From positions 1 through 21,153 of the forward strand of contig JAEOTL010000109.1 in NCBI GenBank assembly GCA_016839845.1: a stretch of DNA of 21,153 bases, written 5' to 3'. The stretch comes from Promethearchaeota archaeon. GTDB taxonomy: Archaea > Asgardarchaeota > Lokiarchaeia > Sigynarchaeales > SOKP01. Below the pieces are notes generated by a model. It was not told where the DNA came from and did not search any database. It saw only the letters and a program-made list of their open reading frames with translations. Below, in pieces: positions 1 through 7,951 of the stretch (positions within the stretch are counted from its first letter, which is position 1; every line of letters starts with the position of its first letter). The translations under genes and the position numbers were made by a program.

Positions 1-120
1 CTAAATTCTACCCTCATAGAAAAAGGGGAGTTTAAACCAAATTTTGAAATATTAAATTTGAATGAAATATTTGAAATTATCGAGCAAATAAATAAAAAAA
101 ACATATCAAATCATTCCTAG
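1..120 (+). CDS. C-terminal end of an unidentified protein (partial)
   Basis: The first frame is open from base 1 to a TAG at 118-120, giving 39 residues ending in NHS. The start lies outside the window. The tail is Lys/Asn/Ile-rich and probably helical, with no recognisable motif. The stop lies 2 nt before the ATG of the nitrilase-family gene, so the two genes are probably co-transcribed. No function can be given. Confidence 0.6.
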   Translation, partial: LNSTLIEKGEFKPNFEILNLNEIFEIIEQINKKNISNHS

Positions 121-122
121 AA

Positions 123-944
123 ATGAAAGTAGCATGCATTCAATCACGTATCCATCAAAGTAGAGAAAAATGTTATCTTGAAGTTGAACACCTTTTAAAG
201 CAGTTACTCAACACACACCGTACTTGTGAAATTGTTTGTTTGCCTGAACGTTGGGTTCCTTTTTCTCAAAATTCATCAAGAAATTTTCAAAATGAACGAG
301 GTAAAGATTATTCTTTCATTAAAAATCTCGCAAGTAAATACAGTGTTAAAATTATATCGGGCGGGATTTGGGAACAGAGAAAAAAAGCAGAAAAACCTGC
401 TATTACTAGTTATTTTTTTGATGAGAATGGGAATGAGATCGGTCGACAAGATAAAATCCACCTATATTCTTATGAACAAGAGCAATTTCAAGCATCCAAT
501 GAGTTAAACTTATATAAGTTGAAAGATTCGAAATTCTTTGCCATCCTTATCTGTTTCGATATGGCTTTTTTTGAAACCCCTCGAATAGCTGTAGAAAACG
601 GTGCAGATATTTTATTTTCCCCCACTCAAATAAGGGAAGATGGAATATCAAATTGGGAGGTGTATTTAAAGGCTCGTGCACTTGAAAATCGTGTACCAAT
701 CGTAGCTTGCAATGCTGTTGGTAATTATCTGGATAGAAAGTTTCCAGGAAACAGCAAAATTATATCCTTTTTAAAGGGGAATGTATCACCATCTAAATTA
801 AAACTTGTTGAGGGCCCATATGATTCAAGTGGGTTTATAATTGATGATATTGATTTAGAGTACCCTCAAAAACTCCGAAAAATACGTTTAAGTGAAAAAG
901 TTAATATGAAAGATATTGTAGTTAGAAAAGTAAATACATACTAA
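123..944 (+). CDS. Carbon-nitrogen hydrolase (nitrilase superfamily)
   Basis: This is a predicted cytosolic amidohydrolase acting on a non-peptide C-N bond (amide, carbamoyl or nitrile type) through a Glu-Lys-Cys triad. The triad is visible: Glu42 in CLPERW, Lys111 in GRQDKIHL and Cys144 in ILICFDMAF. The following SPTQIRE block and the LKARALENRVPIVACNAVG segment (about residues 182-200) are typical of the family, and 273 aa is a normal length. There is no signal peptide or membrane segment. The substrate cannot be deduced; omega-amidase, N-carbamoyl amidohydrolase and other branches share these motifs. The ATG is 2 nt after the preceding stop, and a Rag-like GTPase gene follows 12 nt downstream, indicating one operon. 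The pairing of an amidohydrolase with a GTPase is unexplained. Confidence 0.9.
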   Translation: MKVACIQSRIHQSREKCYLEVEHLLKQLLNTHRTCEIVCLPERWVPFSQNSSRNFQNERGKDYSFIKNLASKYSVKIISGGIWEQRKKAEKPAITSYFFDENGNEIGRQDKIHLYSYEQEQFQASNELNLYKLKDSKFFAILICFDMAFFETPRIAVENGADILFSPTQIREDGISNWEVYLKARALENRVPIVACNAVGNYLDRKFPGNSKIISFLKGNVSPSKLKLVEGPYDSSGFIIDDIDLEYPQKLRKIRLSEKVNMKDIVVRKVNTY

Positions 945-956
945 ACTTTAATAAAA

Positions 957-1913
957 ATGAAGAATCTAAAAGAGCTGCAGAAAGTATTATTTTTGGGTTT
1001 AGAAGAAGGAGGAAAGACCTCAATCTTACTACTTTTAGATAGGAAATTTAGTCTATTACCTACAGTTAAGCCTACAATTAAAGCTAAAAGATCTTTTTAT
1101 ACTGACTCCTTATTAGGAATACATATTACAAGATGGGATTTAGGGGGGCAAAGTATATACAGGAAGATATATCTTGATGAAAAGACCAAGTATTTCACTG
1201 AAATGCAATCTATCTTTTATGTTATTGATATTCAATCAAAAAAAAAATTTGAAGAAGCTCTAATTTACCTAAAAGATGTGGTTAATATTGTTAGTTCTAA
1301 TCATCTAGAGAATTTCCAGCTCCTAATTTTACTCCATAAATTTGATCCTGATATTAGAAAAAATGAGGAGATACTTGAGAATCAGAGATTATTAGAAAAC
1401 GAGATTAATTCACTTGTGGGAAATCTTAAACATACTATATATACAACCTCAATTTATGATGAAACTACACTTTTAAAAGCTTTTTCTGATGGAACTTTTT
1501 ACGCTACTCATAAATCTAAATTGTTTCAGACATTATTAAAAGACTATATGGGGAAAACATACAGTAGTGCTACGCTCTTGTTAGATCAGAATTGTTTAAT
1601 TATTGCCAGTAGATCAACAGATGTTTATTATCAAAGAATATGTGAAGAAATTGCCCCTCGACTAACAAGAGCTTTAGAAAAACTTGAAGAATGGGATATC
1701 AATACAGTAGATATAGTAACTAATATTGAATTTCCCCATAAAAAATCTAATATCCACAAAGAGGGAATAATTTTCCTTAGAAATCTTGATATTAGTAATA
1801 CTCGTTTTTACCTGGTAGCACTTTGTTTGAATAAAAAAGTGAAAACAATGTCCTATGAATACTTACCAATTCTAGCAGAGAATCTGAAAAATTTATTAAA
1901 AAGTTTTGAATAG
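957..1913 (+). CDS. Rag/Gtr- or Arf-like small GTPase with C-terminal roadblock-like domain
   Basis: The N-terminal G domain spans about residues 8-190. Its P-loop is GLEEGGKT (14-21), a switch-I Thr is at position 40, the Arf/Rag-type Walker B WDLGGQ is at 60-65, and HKFD (127-130) stands in for NKxD. The HKxD form is characteristic of Rag/Gtr GTPases. Gln65 sits at the catalytic glutamine position. Residues about 198-318 (SSATLLLDQNCLIIASRS onward) look like the alternating strand-helix pattern of a roadblock/longin fold, the same architecture as eukaryotic Rag GTPases. Such GTPases are expanded in Asgard archaea; assigning the C-terminal fold is my inference from pattern. No lipidation cysteine or membrane helix is seen. 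It probably acts as a nucleotide-dependent switch that dimerises through the C-terminal domain. The gene is co-oriented and 12 nt after the nitrilase gene. Confidence 0.8.
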   Translation: MKNLKELQKVLFLGLEEGGKTSILLLLDRKFSLLPTVKPTIKAKRSFYTDSLLGIHITRWDLGGQSIYRKIYLDEKTKYFTEMQSIFYVIDIQSKKKFEEALIYLKDVVNIVSSNHLENFQLLILLHKFDPDIRKNEEILENQRLLENEINSLVGNLKHTIYTTSIYDETTLLKAFSDGTFYATHKSKLFQTLLKDYMGKTYSSATLLLDQNCLIIASRSTDVYYQRICEEIAPRLTRALEKLEEWDINTVDIVTNIEFPHKKSNIHKEGIIFLRNLDISNTRFYLVALCLNKKVKTMSYEYLPILAENLKNLLKSFE

Positions 1914-2035
1914 GTAAATATTCAATTTTTGACTCTCATTTGCGTTTTCTAGCAATTTTTTAAGATTTTACGTACATTCGATGCATATAGAAGATTTTTA
2001 TATTTAGACTTCTACTTTTATTTTTACTTTCAATG

Positions 2036-2052
2036 ACCCCACACAGTGGGGT
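2036..2052. promoter_or_regulatory. Perfect GC-rich palindrome at the orc-like gene promoter
   Basis: A 7-bp inverted repeat, ACCCCAC-ACA-GTGGGGT, stands out in a surrounding sequence that is over 75 percent AT. Its right arm abuts and overlaps by one base the TATA-like TTTAAATA. In archaea that position covers the BRE/TATA, so a bound protein would control transcription. An alternative is an origin-recognition (ORB-like) site, because the next gene belongs to the Orc1/Cdc6 family. I see only one copy in the window. No T-run follows, so it is not a typical terminator. Confidence 0.55.
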
Positions 2053-2059
2053 TTAAATA
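2052..2059 (+). promoter_or_regulatory. TATA box of the orc-like gene
   Basis: TTTAAATA lies 40 nt upstream of the ATG at 2099. With the usual archaeal spacing of about 25 nt, transcription would start near 2083-2088 and leave a short leader without a Shine-Dalgarno site, consistent with none being visible before the ATG. The same TTTAAATA core recurs before the mini-units in 15041-17052. Confidence 0.5.
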
Positions 2060-2098
2060 CTTATCCCAAAAATAAATATTAAAAAAATATTAAAGAAA

Positions 2099-3298
2099 AT
2101 GACTTTTAAATTAGATATTATTAATACTATTGGTCCAAAGGCATTATTCGATCCCGAATTTATCCCCCCTAAGCTACTCTATCGAACAAAGGAACAAAAT
2201 TCGCTATACTCAATATTAACAGACTCAATTATAGATAAATTCAGCCTCAACATTCTTTATCAAGGAATTAATGGAATTGGGAAAAAAGCAATAGCAAATA
2301 AAGTTATAAATGATCTCGCTAATAGAAGGGGTAAAGAAGATCAAATATTTAAAATCTGTGTTGATTGTAAAGAAAAGAATTTTGAGGAATTGGTTTTCTC
2401 TCTTTTATCTGACATGACAACTCTCTCTAATCTTAATATTAATTATGAATCATTCTTAAATTCGGATTTATCGCACTTATGGAATATATTTAAGTTGATC
2501 TGCAAAAAAAGTGTATCCAATCTCATTTTTATCTTTTCAAATGTAGAGTATTTGAAACCTGAAATCCTTAAAAAATTTCTACTTCTTGGAAAAGAAAATA
2601 ATATTACTTCATTGTTTACAATAAATAAAATGCTGCGCCCTACAACAATTGACCTACTTTCAGAATTCGACCTTAAAAAAAAATTAGCCTATTTTTCCTA
2701 TAATGAACTTTACTCTATCTTAAAACAAAGAGTCTCACTAGCATTTTCACATGAGGTTGAAAATGACCTTATACATTACATAACAGATCTAATCTTCGAA
2801 CAATATGTACCAGTTCCGGGAAAAGGTGTTGAAATACTAAGGGATTTATATCCCTTGATAAGGGGTGAATATAAAATTAAGAACTTTGAATTAATTGAAC
2901 TATGTCAAAATCATTTTGACCACATCTTGCAAAATGATGAATTCACCATGCTTAATTATATTTCTGAAGAAAATGTCTTAAATGTATTATTTTTAGATAA
3001 TTTATCAAACCATTTTAGCTCCAAAATGAGTTATTACATTACTTTGAGTGAATTGCAAGATTTATATTATATATCATGCGAATTGTTAGAATATCCCAAA
3101 TGCAGTAATGAATTCCAATCTATTCTTGAAGAGATGCTTAACCTTGGAATATTAAGGGCCTCAAAGAGAAAAATTCAGGAGACTATATCTTATAGCCCAA
3201 ATAGTAAAAAAAATAATAATTCCTACTTCATGATGATTAGTCCCAATCAACTAAAAGCACTTATCGATACTATTTTTGAAAAAAACACCATAATATGA
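2099..3298 (+). CDS. Orc1/Cdc6-like protein with degenerate ATPase motifs
   Basis: The layout follows archaeal Orc1/Cdc6 replication initiators. There is an N-terminal FDPEFIPPKLLYRTKE segment (17-32) preceding an AAA+ core, a lid region with VPGKGVEILRDLYPLI in place of the usual GDxRxALxLLR, and a C-terminal winged helix (about 300-385). The length of 399 aa is normal. The catalytic motifs are damaged: Walker A reads GINGIGKK (56-63), with Lys63 replacing Thr/Ser. At the Walker B position the sequence is LIFIFSNVEYL, so the expected Asp-Glu is Ser147-Asn148. This suggests a paralog that binds DNA without normal ATP hydrolysis. It lies just upstream of the SMC operon on the same strand, so it may mark an origin or regulate chromosome-maintenance genes. 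Other Orc/Cdc6 copies presumably exist outside the window. Confidence 0.75.
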   Translation: MTFKLDIINTIGPKALFDPEFIPPKLLYRTKEQNSLYSILTDSIIDKFSLNILYQGINGIGKKAIANKVINDLANRRGKEDQIFKICVDCKEKNFEELVFSLLSDMTTLSNLNINYESFLNSDLSHLWNIFKLICKKSVSNLIFIFSNVEYLKPEILKKFLLLGKENNITSLFTINKMLRPTTIDLLSEFDLKKKLAYFSYNELYSILKQRVSLAFSHEVENDLIHYITDLIFEQYVPVPGKGVEILRDLYPLIRGEYKIKNFELIELCQNHFDHILQNDEFTMLNYISEENVLNVLFLDNLSNHFSSKMSYYITLSELQDLYYISCELLEYPKCSNEFQSILEEMLNLGILRASKRKIQETISYSPNSKKNNNSYFMMISPNQLKALIDTIFEKNTII

Positions 3299-3385
3299 TT
3301 ATGATCCAACCATTTTCAAGAAAGACTATGAAAGCTGTGTTATTCAAATCTGGCTTCAATCTTTTTTAAATATTTGACTTTCCAT

Positions 3386-3399
3386 GTATATATATAATG
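3386..3399 (+). promoter_or_regulatory. Possible TATA box of the smc operon
   Basis: A TATATATATAAT stretch lies about 50 nt upstream of the smc start. It is in reasonable position for a transcript starting near 3415 with a short leader that contains the GAGGT ribosome binding site at 3435-3439. A second candidate, TTTTTAAATATTT, sits at about 3362-3374. Confidence 0.35.
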
Positions 3400-3444
3400 G
3401 GAATAACTCTATTTTTTTAACAAAAGAAAAGACTGAGGTATATT

Positions 3445-6400
3445 TTGACATATATTAAGAAAATTTCAATGACTGGGTTTAAATCATTCGGGGATCGAAC
3501 AGTTACAATCAAACTTTCAAGCGGTTTTACCTGTATAGTTGGTCCAAATGGCGCCGGTAAATCAAATATCATAGATGCATTATGTTTCGCTCTGGGAAGG
3601 CTAAGTAAAAAGACTATGAGGGCAAAAAGTCTGGAAGATTTAATTTTTGCGGGATCAAGAGGCAAAAATCCTTCACAAAGGGCATCAGTGACTATGTATT
3701 TTGACAATTCTGAAAATGTCTTTCCAGGAGGTACCGAAACCTTTGAAATCTCACGAACCATAAAAAGAGGGGGAGGTGGTGGGTATAAGATGAACGGAAA
3801 AAAATCCACACGTCAACAAATTCTTAATGCCCTCGCCTCTGCAAATATTGATCCTGATGGTAGTAATCAGTTTGTCTTACAAGGAAAAATAGTGGAATTA
3901 ACGCACATGAACGCTGAAGACCGTCGATATTTCATCGAAGATCTTATTGGACTTCAAAAATATGACGAATTGAAAGATGCTACATTAAAAGAATTGGAAA
4001 AAGCAGAGAGGGACTTGGGCCAATTTGAAGCGATATTTAAAGAAGTATCGTCTCAACTTAAAAAGGTTGAAAAGGAAAAAAATGATGCATTGGCATGGAA
4101 GGAACTCGACGAACAAATAAATTTTCTAAATTCTCAATTAATTGCTTTGAAGATTTCTAAATTACGAGAAGAAGAAGATGAAATGGAGAGAAAAATTGAA
4201 GAGTCTTTAAAAATTACCGAAGAATTAAATGAAAAAATCAGTAGACAAGAGGATTTACTTAAACAAGAATCTCTGGTCATGGATAACATTCAAACAACAA
4301 TTAATGAGAAGGAAAAAGAACGAGAGCAAATAACCGAATTAATAACTCAATTAAAAACAAAAATCTCTTCAAGTCAAACTACGTCAGACATTGCAAAAAA
4401 AACAATAGAAAAACTTGCTCAAGAGATCACCACCCTCGAATCTTTACAAGTAGAGCTTGAAGAAGGTCAAACTATTGATTTATTACTGGAAAATGTATCA
4501 AATGAAATATCTGATTTCGAGAATCAAATAGAAGAAGCCAAAAAAGAAATAGAAAGAAGACAACTAAATCAAGCTGAACTTGAATCAAAAATCAAAGATA
4601 ATGAGGAGGAAAAATCACTCTTTAACTCAGAAATCTCCAAAATCAAACAAAATCTATCTTCAAATAAAGCCCAAATTAAGATGTTTAAAGATAATATTAA
4701 AAAAAATGAAGATAAAAAAATAAAACTAGAAAATGAATTAGAAAGGCTAAAAAAGGATGCAGAAAGCATAGATGCTGCAGTAGAGGATACAAGAAAGGAA
4801 GAAAGTAAAATTAGAAAAGAGATGGAGAATCTAAAAGTTAAAGTGGAAGAAGAAAATCAAAATCGAAAAGATTTGGAAACAAAAATCTCTACAATTCAAG
4901 AAGAAAAGAATCAGTTGAATTCTACCATGCTAAATCTGCAATCTAATCTTTCATCGTTAAACACAGAGATTACAATGAATAACAATAGTATTCAAGAATT
5001 GAATGAGAAGAAAATTACAATTGAGAATAGAATTCAAGAATTGAGTAAGGGAAAGGATACTGAAGATGCCGTAAAAGAATTAATAAAGGAGAATGAGAAT
5101 AGAAATAAAATAATAAATGAGTTAAGAGAAAAATTAAAATTAGAAAACTCGAATTACAAGAAGAATGAACAAAATCTTGAATTACAGAGGATGAAAAAGT
5201 ATTCTTTAGAATCTGAAATAAACGATAACAGTGGAAAGATTGATAATTTAAACACTGAGTTAAAAATTTTCTCAAAAGAATCAACCAAATTAGAACGAGA
5301 AAAGAATAATATAGACTTACAAGTGTCCACATTAAGTAAAAATCTTACAAATATCGAAAAAGAGATAGAAAAATTTACTATAAAGAAAGATAATGTTCAA
5401 GGAAGATTAGAAGAACTTACAAAAGAGAAGAACACTCTTTTAAAGAAAATTGAAACTTCTGATCAAGAATATGAGAAAAATACAAGAGATATTACTGGAA
5501 TTCTCCAAATTTTAAATATGCTTACTCAAAATATTAATATATCCGTAGAATCCATAAAAGGTAATATCCAACAATCAAATGCGGAAGCAATTGAGACTTC
5601 TGCTGAAGATTTTAAGAAATTTGTATTAGATATTATTGATATTATGAAGACCGTTGAAGAACTAGGTGAAAATACAGAGCAAGCCGAGGAAATGTCAAAG
5701 ATGCTGCAATCTATTATGACAACATTAAAATTGTTTACTGATAATGCTGATGAAACTATTGATCAGCTAATTGAGAAAGTAAAAGAGTCTGCTGATGTTG
5801 AAGTTCAAACATCAACAGTAACCTTTGATAGTTTCGTTCAAGATCTCATGGAAATTCTTGAAAATGTTTATTTATCTTTGAGAAAGTTAACCATGTCCAA
5901 AAGTCAAGAATTGTATAAACAACTCGATGAAATTTCTGAAAATATAAACTCTCAAGCAGACGATCTAAATATTACTGAGAAAAAATTAACAGAGATAAAT
6001 ATTCAAAACAAATATTTTGCAGAGAATTTATCTACTTTTAATCGCAGATTAGAAGAAATAAACAAAAGAAATCAAGAATTAGATGAGAGAGTGAAAAAAT
6101 CTAACAATGAAATTAGTGAAAGAAACGGGATAATTGAGGGAAGACAAAAGGAAATCGATGCAATCGATCAGGAAATTAAAAACATGATGGATCTCAAGGA
6201 TAACTACTGGCAGACTATATCAAAAATTCAAAATAATCTTGATGAAGAACAATCAGAATTAGAAATACTAAGAGAGAAACTACAGGAATTACACGGTATT
6301 CAGAATTTATTTGATAACATTACTGAGATCGAGGAAAATATTCAAAAATTAAATACTATAATATCAGAAAAGAAAAGTTTAATCTTAAATTCTGAAGATA

Positions 6401-7899
6401 GTATTAAAAAAATCCAAGAAGAACAAAAAATATTTCAAACCGAGATTGACACTCTTACGGCTCAAAAGGAAAAATATTGGGAAATAACTGCAGATCTCCA
6501 GAAAGAGATAGAAAATAAAAACATAGAATTAGAAGAAACATTGGATCGTTTACGCGCACTCGAGAATGTAATGAGGATCATAACTTCAATTGAAGATATT
6601 AAAAAAGATAATATCGAAAATGAAAAAAGTGTTGAAGTTTGTAAAAAAGAAATGGAGGATTTAAATTCACAAGAAGAAAATGTTCAAGGTAAAGTTGCTG
6701 AGAAACAAAAAATCATTGATTCTTTTAGGGATGATAAATCTAAAGAATTAGAATCTCAAAAAGCCGCTCAAAAACAGTTGAATAAGCTAAATAAGGATTT
6801 GCAGAAACATCAGAAGAAACTTAACGATCTGAATAAGAATAAGGAAAGAGAACAGAAAATCTTAGAATTAAATCAAGAAATAAAAAATACAGAGAATCAA
6901 ATTGAGACCGTATTGAACGAATTGGCAAATCTTAAGGTAGAGTTAAATTCTGAGAATGAGAAAAAAGATGCTAAGCAAGTTGAAATTGATAATTTAATAC
7001 AAGAAAAAGACCAATCATGGAAGCAACAAAAAGAATATCAGAATTCAATTGCAGACTTGAAATCAGATCTTTCAATGGAGAATTCAAAAATGAATAATTA
7101 TGAGTCAAAGAAAATAATTTGTGCTGACCAGATAGAAACACTATTCCAAAGATCAAAAGAGTATGGCTCCCTTCCACCTGTAACTGAAGAACTTTCAGAA
7201 CCAGAATTACAATCAGATATTTTAGAAACCACAAATAAGAAGAAGGCATTGGAACCAGTTAATTTGAAAGCAATTGAACAGTATGATGCAGTTAAGGAAA
7301 GATTTGATGAAATTGATATGCGTAGACAAACAATTCAGAGAGAAAGAAAATCTATCTTAGACGCTATTGATAAAATCGAATTGGAAAAAACCCGTACATT
7401 TATGAAATCTTATCACGAAATAAACCGTGAATTCTCTCGCACTTTTCAAAAATTGTCTCCGGGGGGTTCAGCTAAAATGATACTTGATCGTCCTGATAAA
7501 CCATTTGAAGGGGGAATTAGTATAGAGGCAAGACCTAGAGGTAAGAAAATTAGTTCACTAGAAATTTTAAGTGGAGGAGAAAAGACTTTAGTTGCGTTAT
7601 CCTTTATTTTCGCTGTCCAAGAATTTTACCCCGCTCCGTTTTATGTTATGGATGAAATTGATGCTGCCTTAGACGGACCAAATGTCCATCGAACTTCTAC
7701 TGTTATAAGAGAATTTTCTCAACAGGCACAATTTTTAGTTATTAGCCATCGTGAAGAAAATATAGTAAACGCTGATCGAATTTATGGAGTATCAATGCAA
7801 CAAAGTGGAATAACAGATATCTTCAGTGTTGATTTAGAAGAAGAAGCTAAAAGACTCTTAGAGTTGGAGGATATTGAACCAACAATGACTGAAAATTGA
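3445..7899 (+). CDS. smc: SMC chromosome-organising ATPase, unusually long and without a recognisable canonical hinge
   Basis: This is the structural-maintenance-of-chromosomes ATPase that dimerises and, with ScpA and ScpB, loops DNA. The TTG start is chosen because GAGGT at 3435-3439 is 5 nt upstream and the N-terminus (TYIKKISMTGFKSFGDRT) matches the SMC family. Visible motifs are Walker A GPNGAGKS (33-40), the Q-loop at Gln146, signature LSGGEK (1375-1380) and Walker B FYVMDE (1399-1404) with the following D-loop. Between the heads lie two long heptad-rich coiled coils (about 170-680 and 820-1290). At 1484 aa it is about 300 residues longer than typical SMCs. The central segment (683-820), where a hinge belongs, lacks the glycine-rich hinge signature and instead holds two similar helical repeats (686-737 and 757-808). 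There is no CxxC zinc hook, so it is not Rad50. It heads the smc-scpA-scpB operon. Confidence 0.93.
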   Translation: MTYIKKISMTGFKSFGDRTVTIKLSSGFTCIVGPNGAGKSNIIDALCFALGRLSKKTMRAKSLEDLIFAGSRGKNPSQRASVTMYFDNSENVFPGGTETFEISRTIKRGGGGGYKMNGKKSTRQQILNALASANIDPDGSNQFVLQGKIVELTHMNAEDRRYFIEDLIGLQKYDELKDATLKELEKAERDLGQFEAIFKEVSSQLKKVEKEKNDALAWKELDEQINFLNSQLIALKISKLREEEDEMERKIEESLKITEELNEKISRQEDLLKQESLVMDNIQTTINEKEKEREQITELITQLKTKISSSQTTSDIAKKTIEKLAQEITTLESLQVELEEGQTIDLLLENVSNEISDFENQIEEAKKEIERRQLNQAELESKIKDNEEEKSLFNSEISKIKQNLSSNKAQIKMFKDNIKKNEDKKIKLENELERLKKDAESIDAAVEDTRKEESKIRKEMENLKVKVEEENQNRKDLETKISTIQEEKNQLNSTMLNLQSNLSSLNTEITMNNNSIQELNEKKITIENRIQELSKGKDTEDAVKELIKENENRNKIINELREKLKLENSNYKKNEQNLELQRMKKYSLESEINDNSGKIDNLNTELKIFSKESTKLEREKNNIDLQVSTLSKNLTNIEKEIEKFTIKKDNVQGRLEELTKEKNTLLKKIETSDQEYEKNTRDITGILQILNMLTQNINISVESIKGNIQQSNAEAIETSAEDFKKFVLDIIDIMKTVEELGENTEQAEEMSKMLQSIMTTLKLFTDNADETIDQLIEKVKESADVEVQTSTVTFDSFVQDLMEILENVYLSLRKLTMSKSQELYKQLDEISENINSQADDLNITEKKLTEINIQNKYFAENLSTFNRRLEEINKRNQELDERVKKSNNEISERNGIIEGRQKEIDAIDQEIKNMMDLKDNYWQTISKIQNNLDEEQSELEILREKLQELHGIQNLFDNITEIEENIQKLNTIISEKKSLILNSEDSIKKIQEEQKIFQTEIDTLTAQKEKYWEITADLQKEIENKNIELEETLDRLRALENVMRIITSIEDIKKDNIENEKSVEVCKKEMEDLNSQEENVQGKVAEKQKIIDSFRDDKSKELESQKAAQKQLNKLNKDLQKHQKKLNDLNKNKEREQKILELNQEIKNTENQIETVLNELANLKVELNSENEKKDAKQVEIDNLIQEKDQSWKQQKEYQNSIADLKSDLSMENSKMNNYESKKIICADQIETLFQRSKEYGSLPPVTEELSEPELQSDILETTNKKKALEPVNLKAIEQYDAVKERFDEIDMRRQTIQRERKSILDAIDKIELEKTRTFMKSYHEINREFSRTFQKLSPGGSAKMILDRPDKPFEGGISIEARPRGKKISSLEILSGGEKTLVALSFIFAVQEFYPAPFYVMDEIDAALDGPNVHRTSTVIREFSQQAQFLVISHREENIVNADRIYGVSMQQSGITDIFSVDLEEEAKRLLELEDIEPTMTEN
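5500..5868 (+). repeat. Internal protein repeat at the SMC hinge position
   Basis: Residues 686-737 and 757-808 of SMC align without gaps, with 13 identities over 52 residues and many conservative pairs, for example DFKKFVLDIIDIMKTV against TFDSFVQDLMEILENV. The copies are 71 residues apart and lie at the exact middle of the protein. The similarity is at protein level; the DNA copies have diverged. It could be a duplicated helical dimerisation module replacing the canonical hinge. Helical low-complexity similarity remains possible. Confidence 0.5.
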
Positions 7900-7910
7900 T
7901 AAAGTTGAAA

Positions 7911-7915
7911 GGTGA
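7911..7915 (+). promoter_or_regulatory. Shine-Dalgarno site that questions the scpA start
   Basis: GGTGA lies 6 nt before an in-frame ATA (7922-7924) but 36 nt before the first GTG (7952). In-frame codons between them contain no stop, and the frame upstream is closed by TGA at 7913-7915. Either AUA is used as a rare start, or GTG is used with a displaced ribosome site. Confidence 0.4.
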
Positions 7916-7951
7916 TTTAAGATATCAGATGAAGATCAGAAATCGAATAAG

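Noticed and set aside
2036..2059. Rho-independent-like terminator after the GTPase gene
   Set aside because: The palindrome is followed by TTTAAATA rather than a T-run and sits 120 nt beyond the stop, directly at the next promoter.
3417..3809. Antisense ORF (130 aa, proline-rich) opposite the smc start
   Set aside because: It lies on the opposite strand of clear SMC head sequence and has no recognisable motif. The other antisense frames inside smc, scpA and the VWA gene are likewise shadows.
5461..5900. Rad50-type zinc hook in the middle of the SMC protein
   Set aside because: There is no CxxC in the central segment. The scpA and scpB neighbours also argue for a true SMC.
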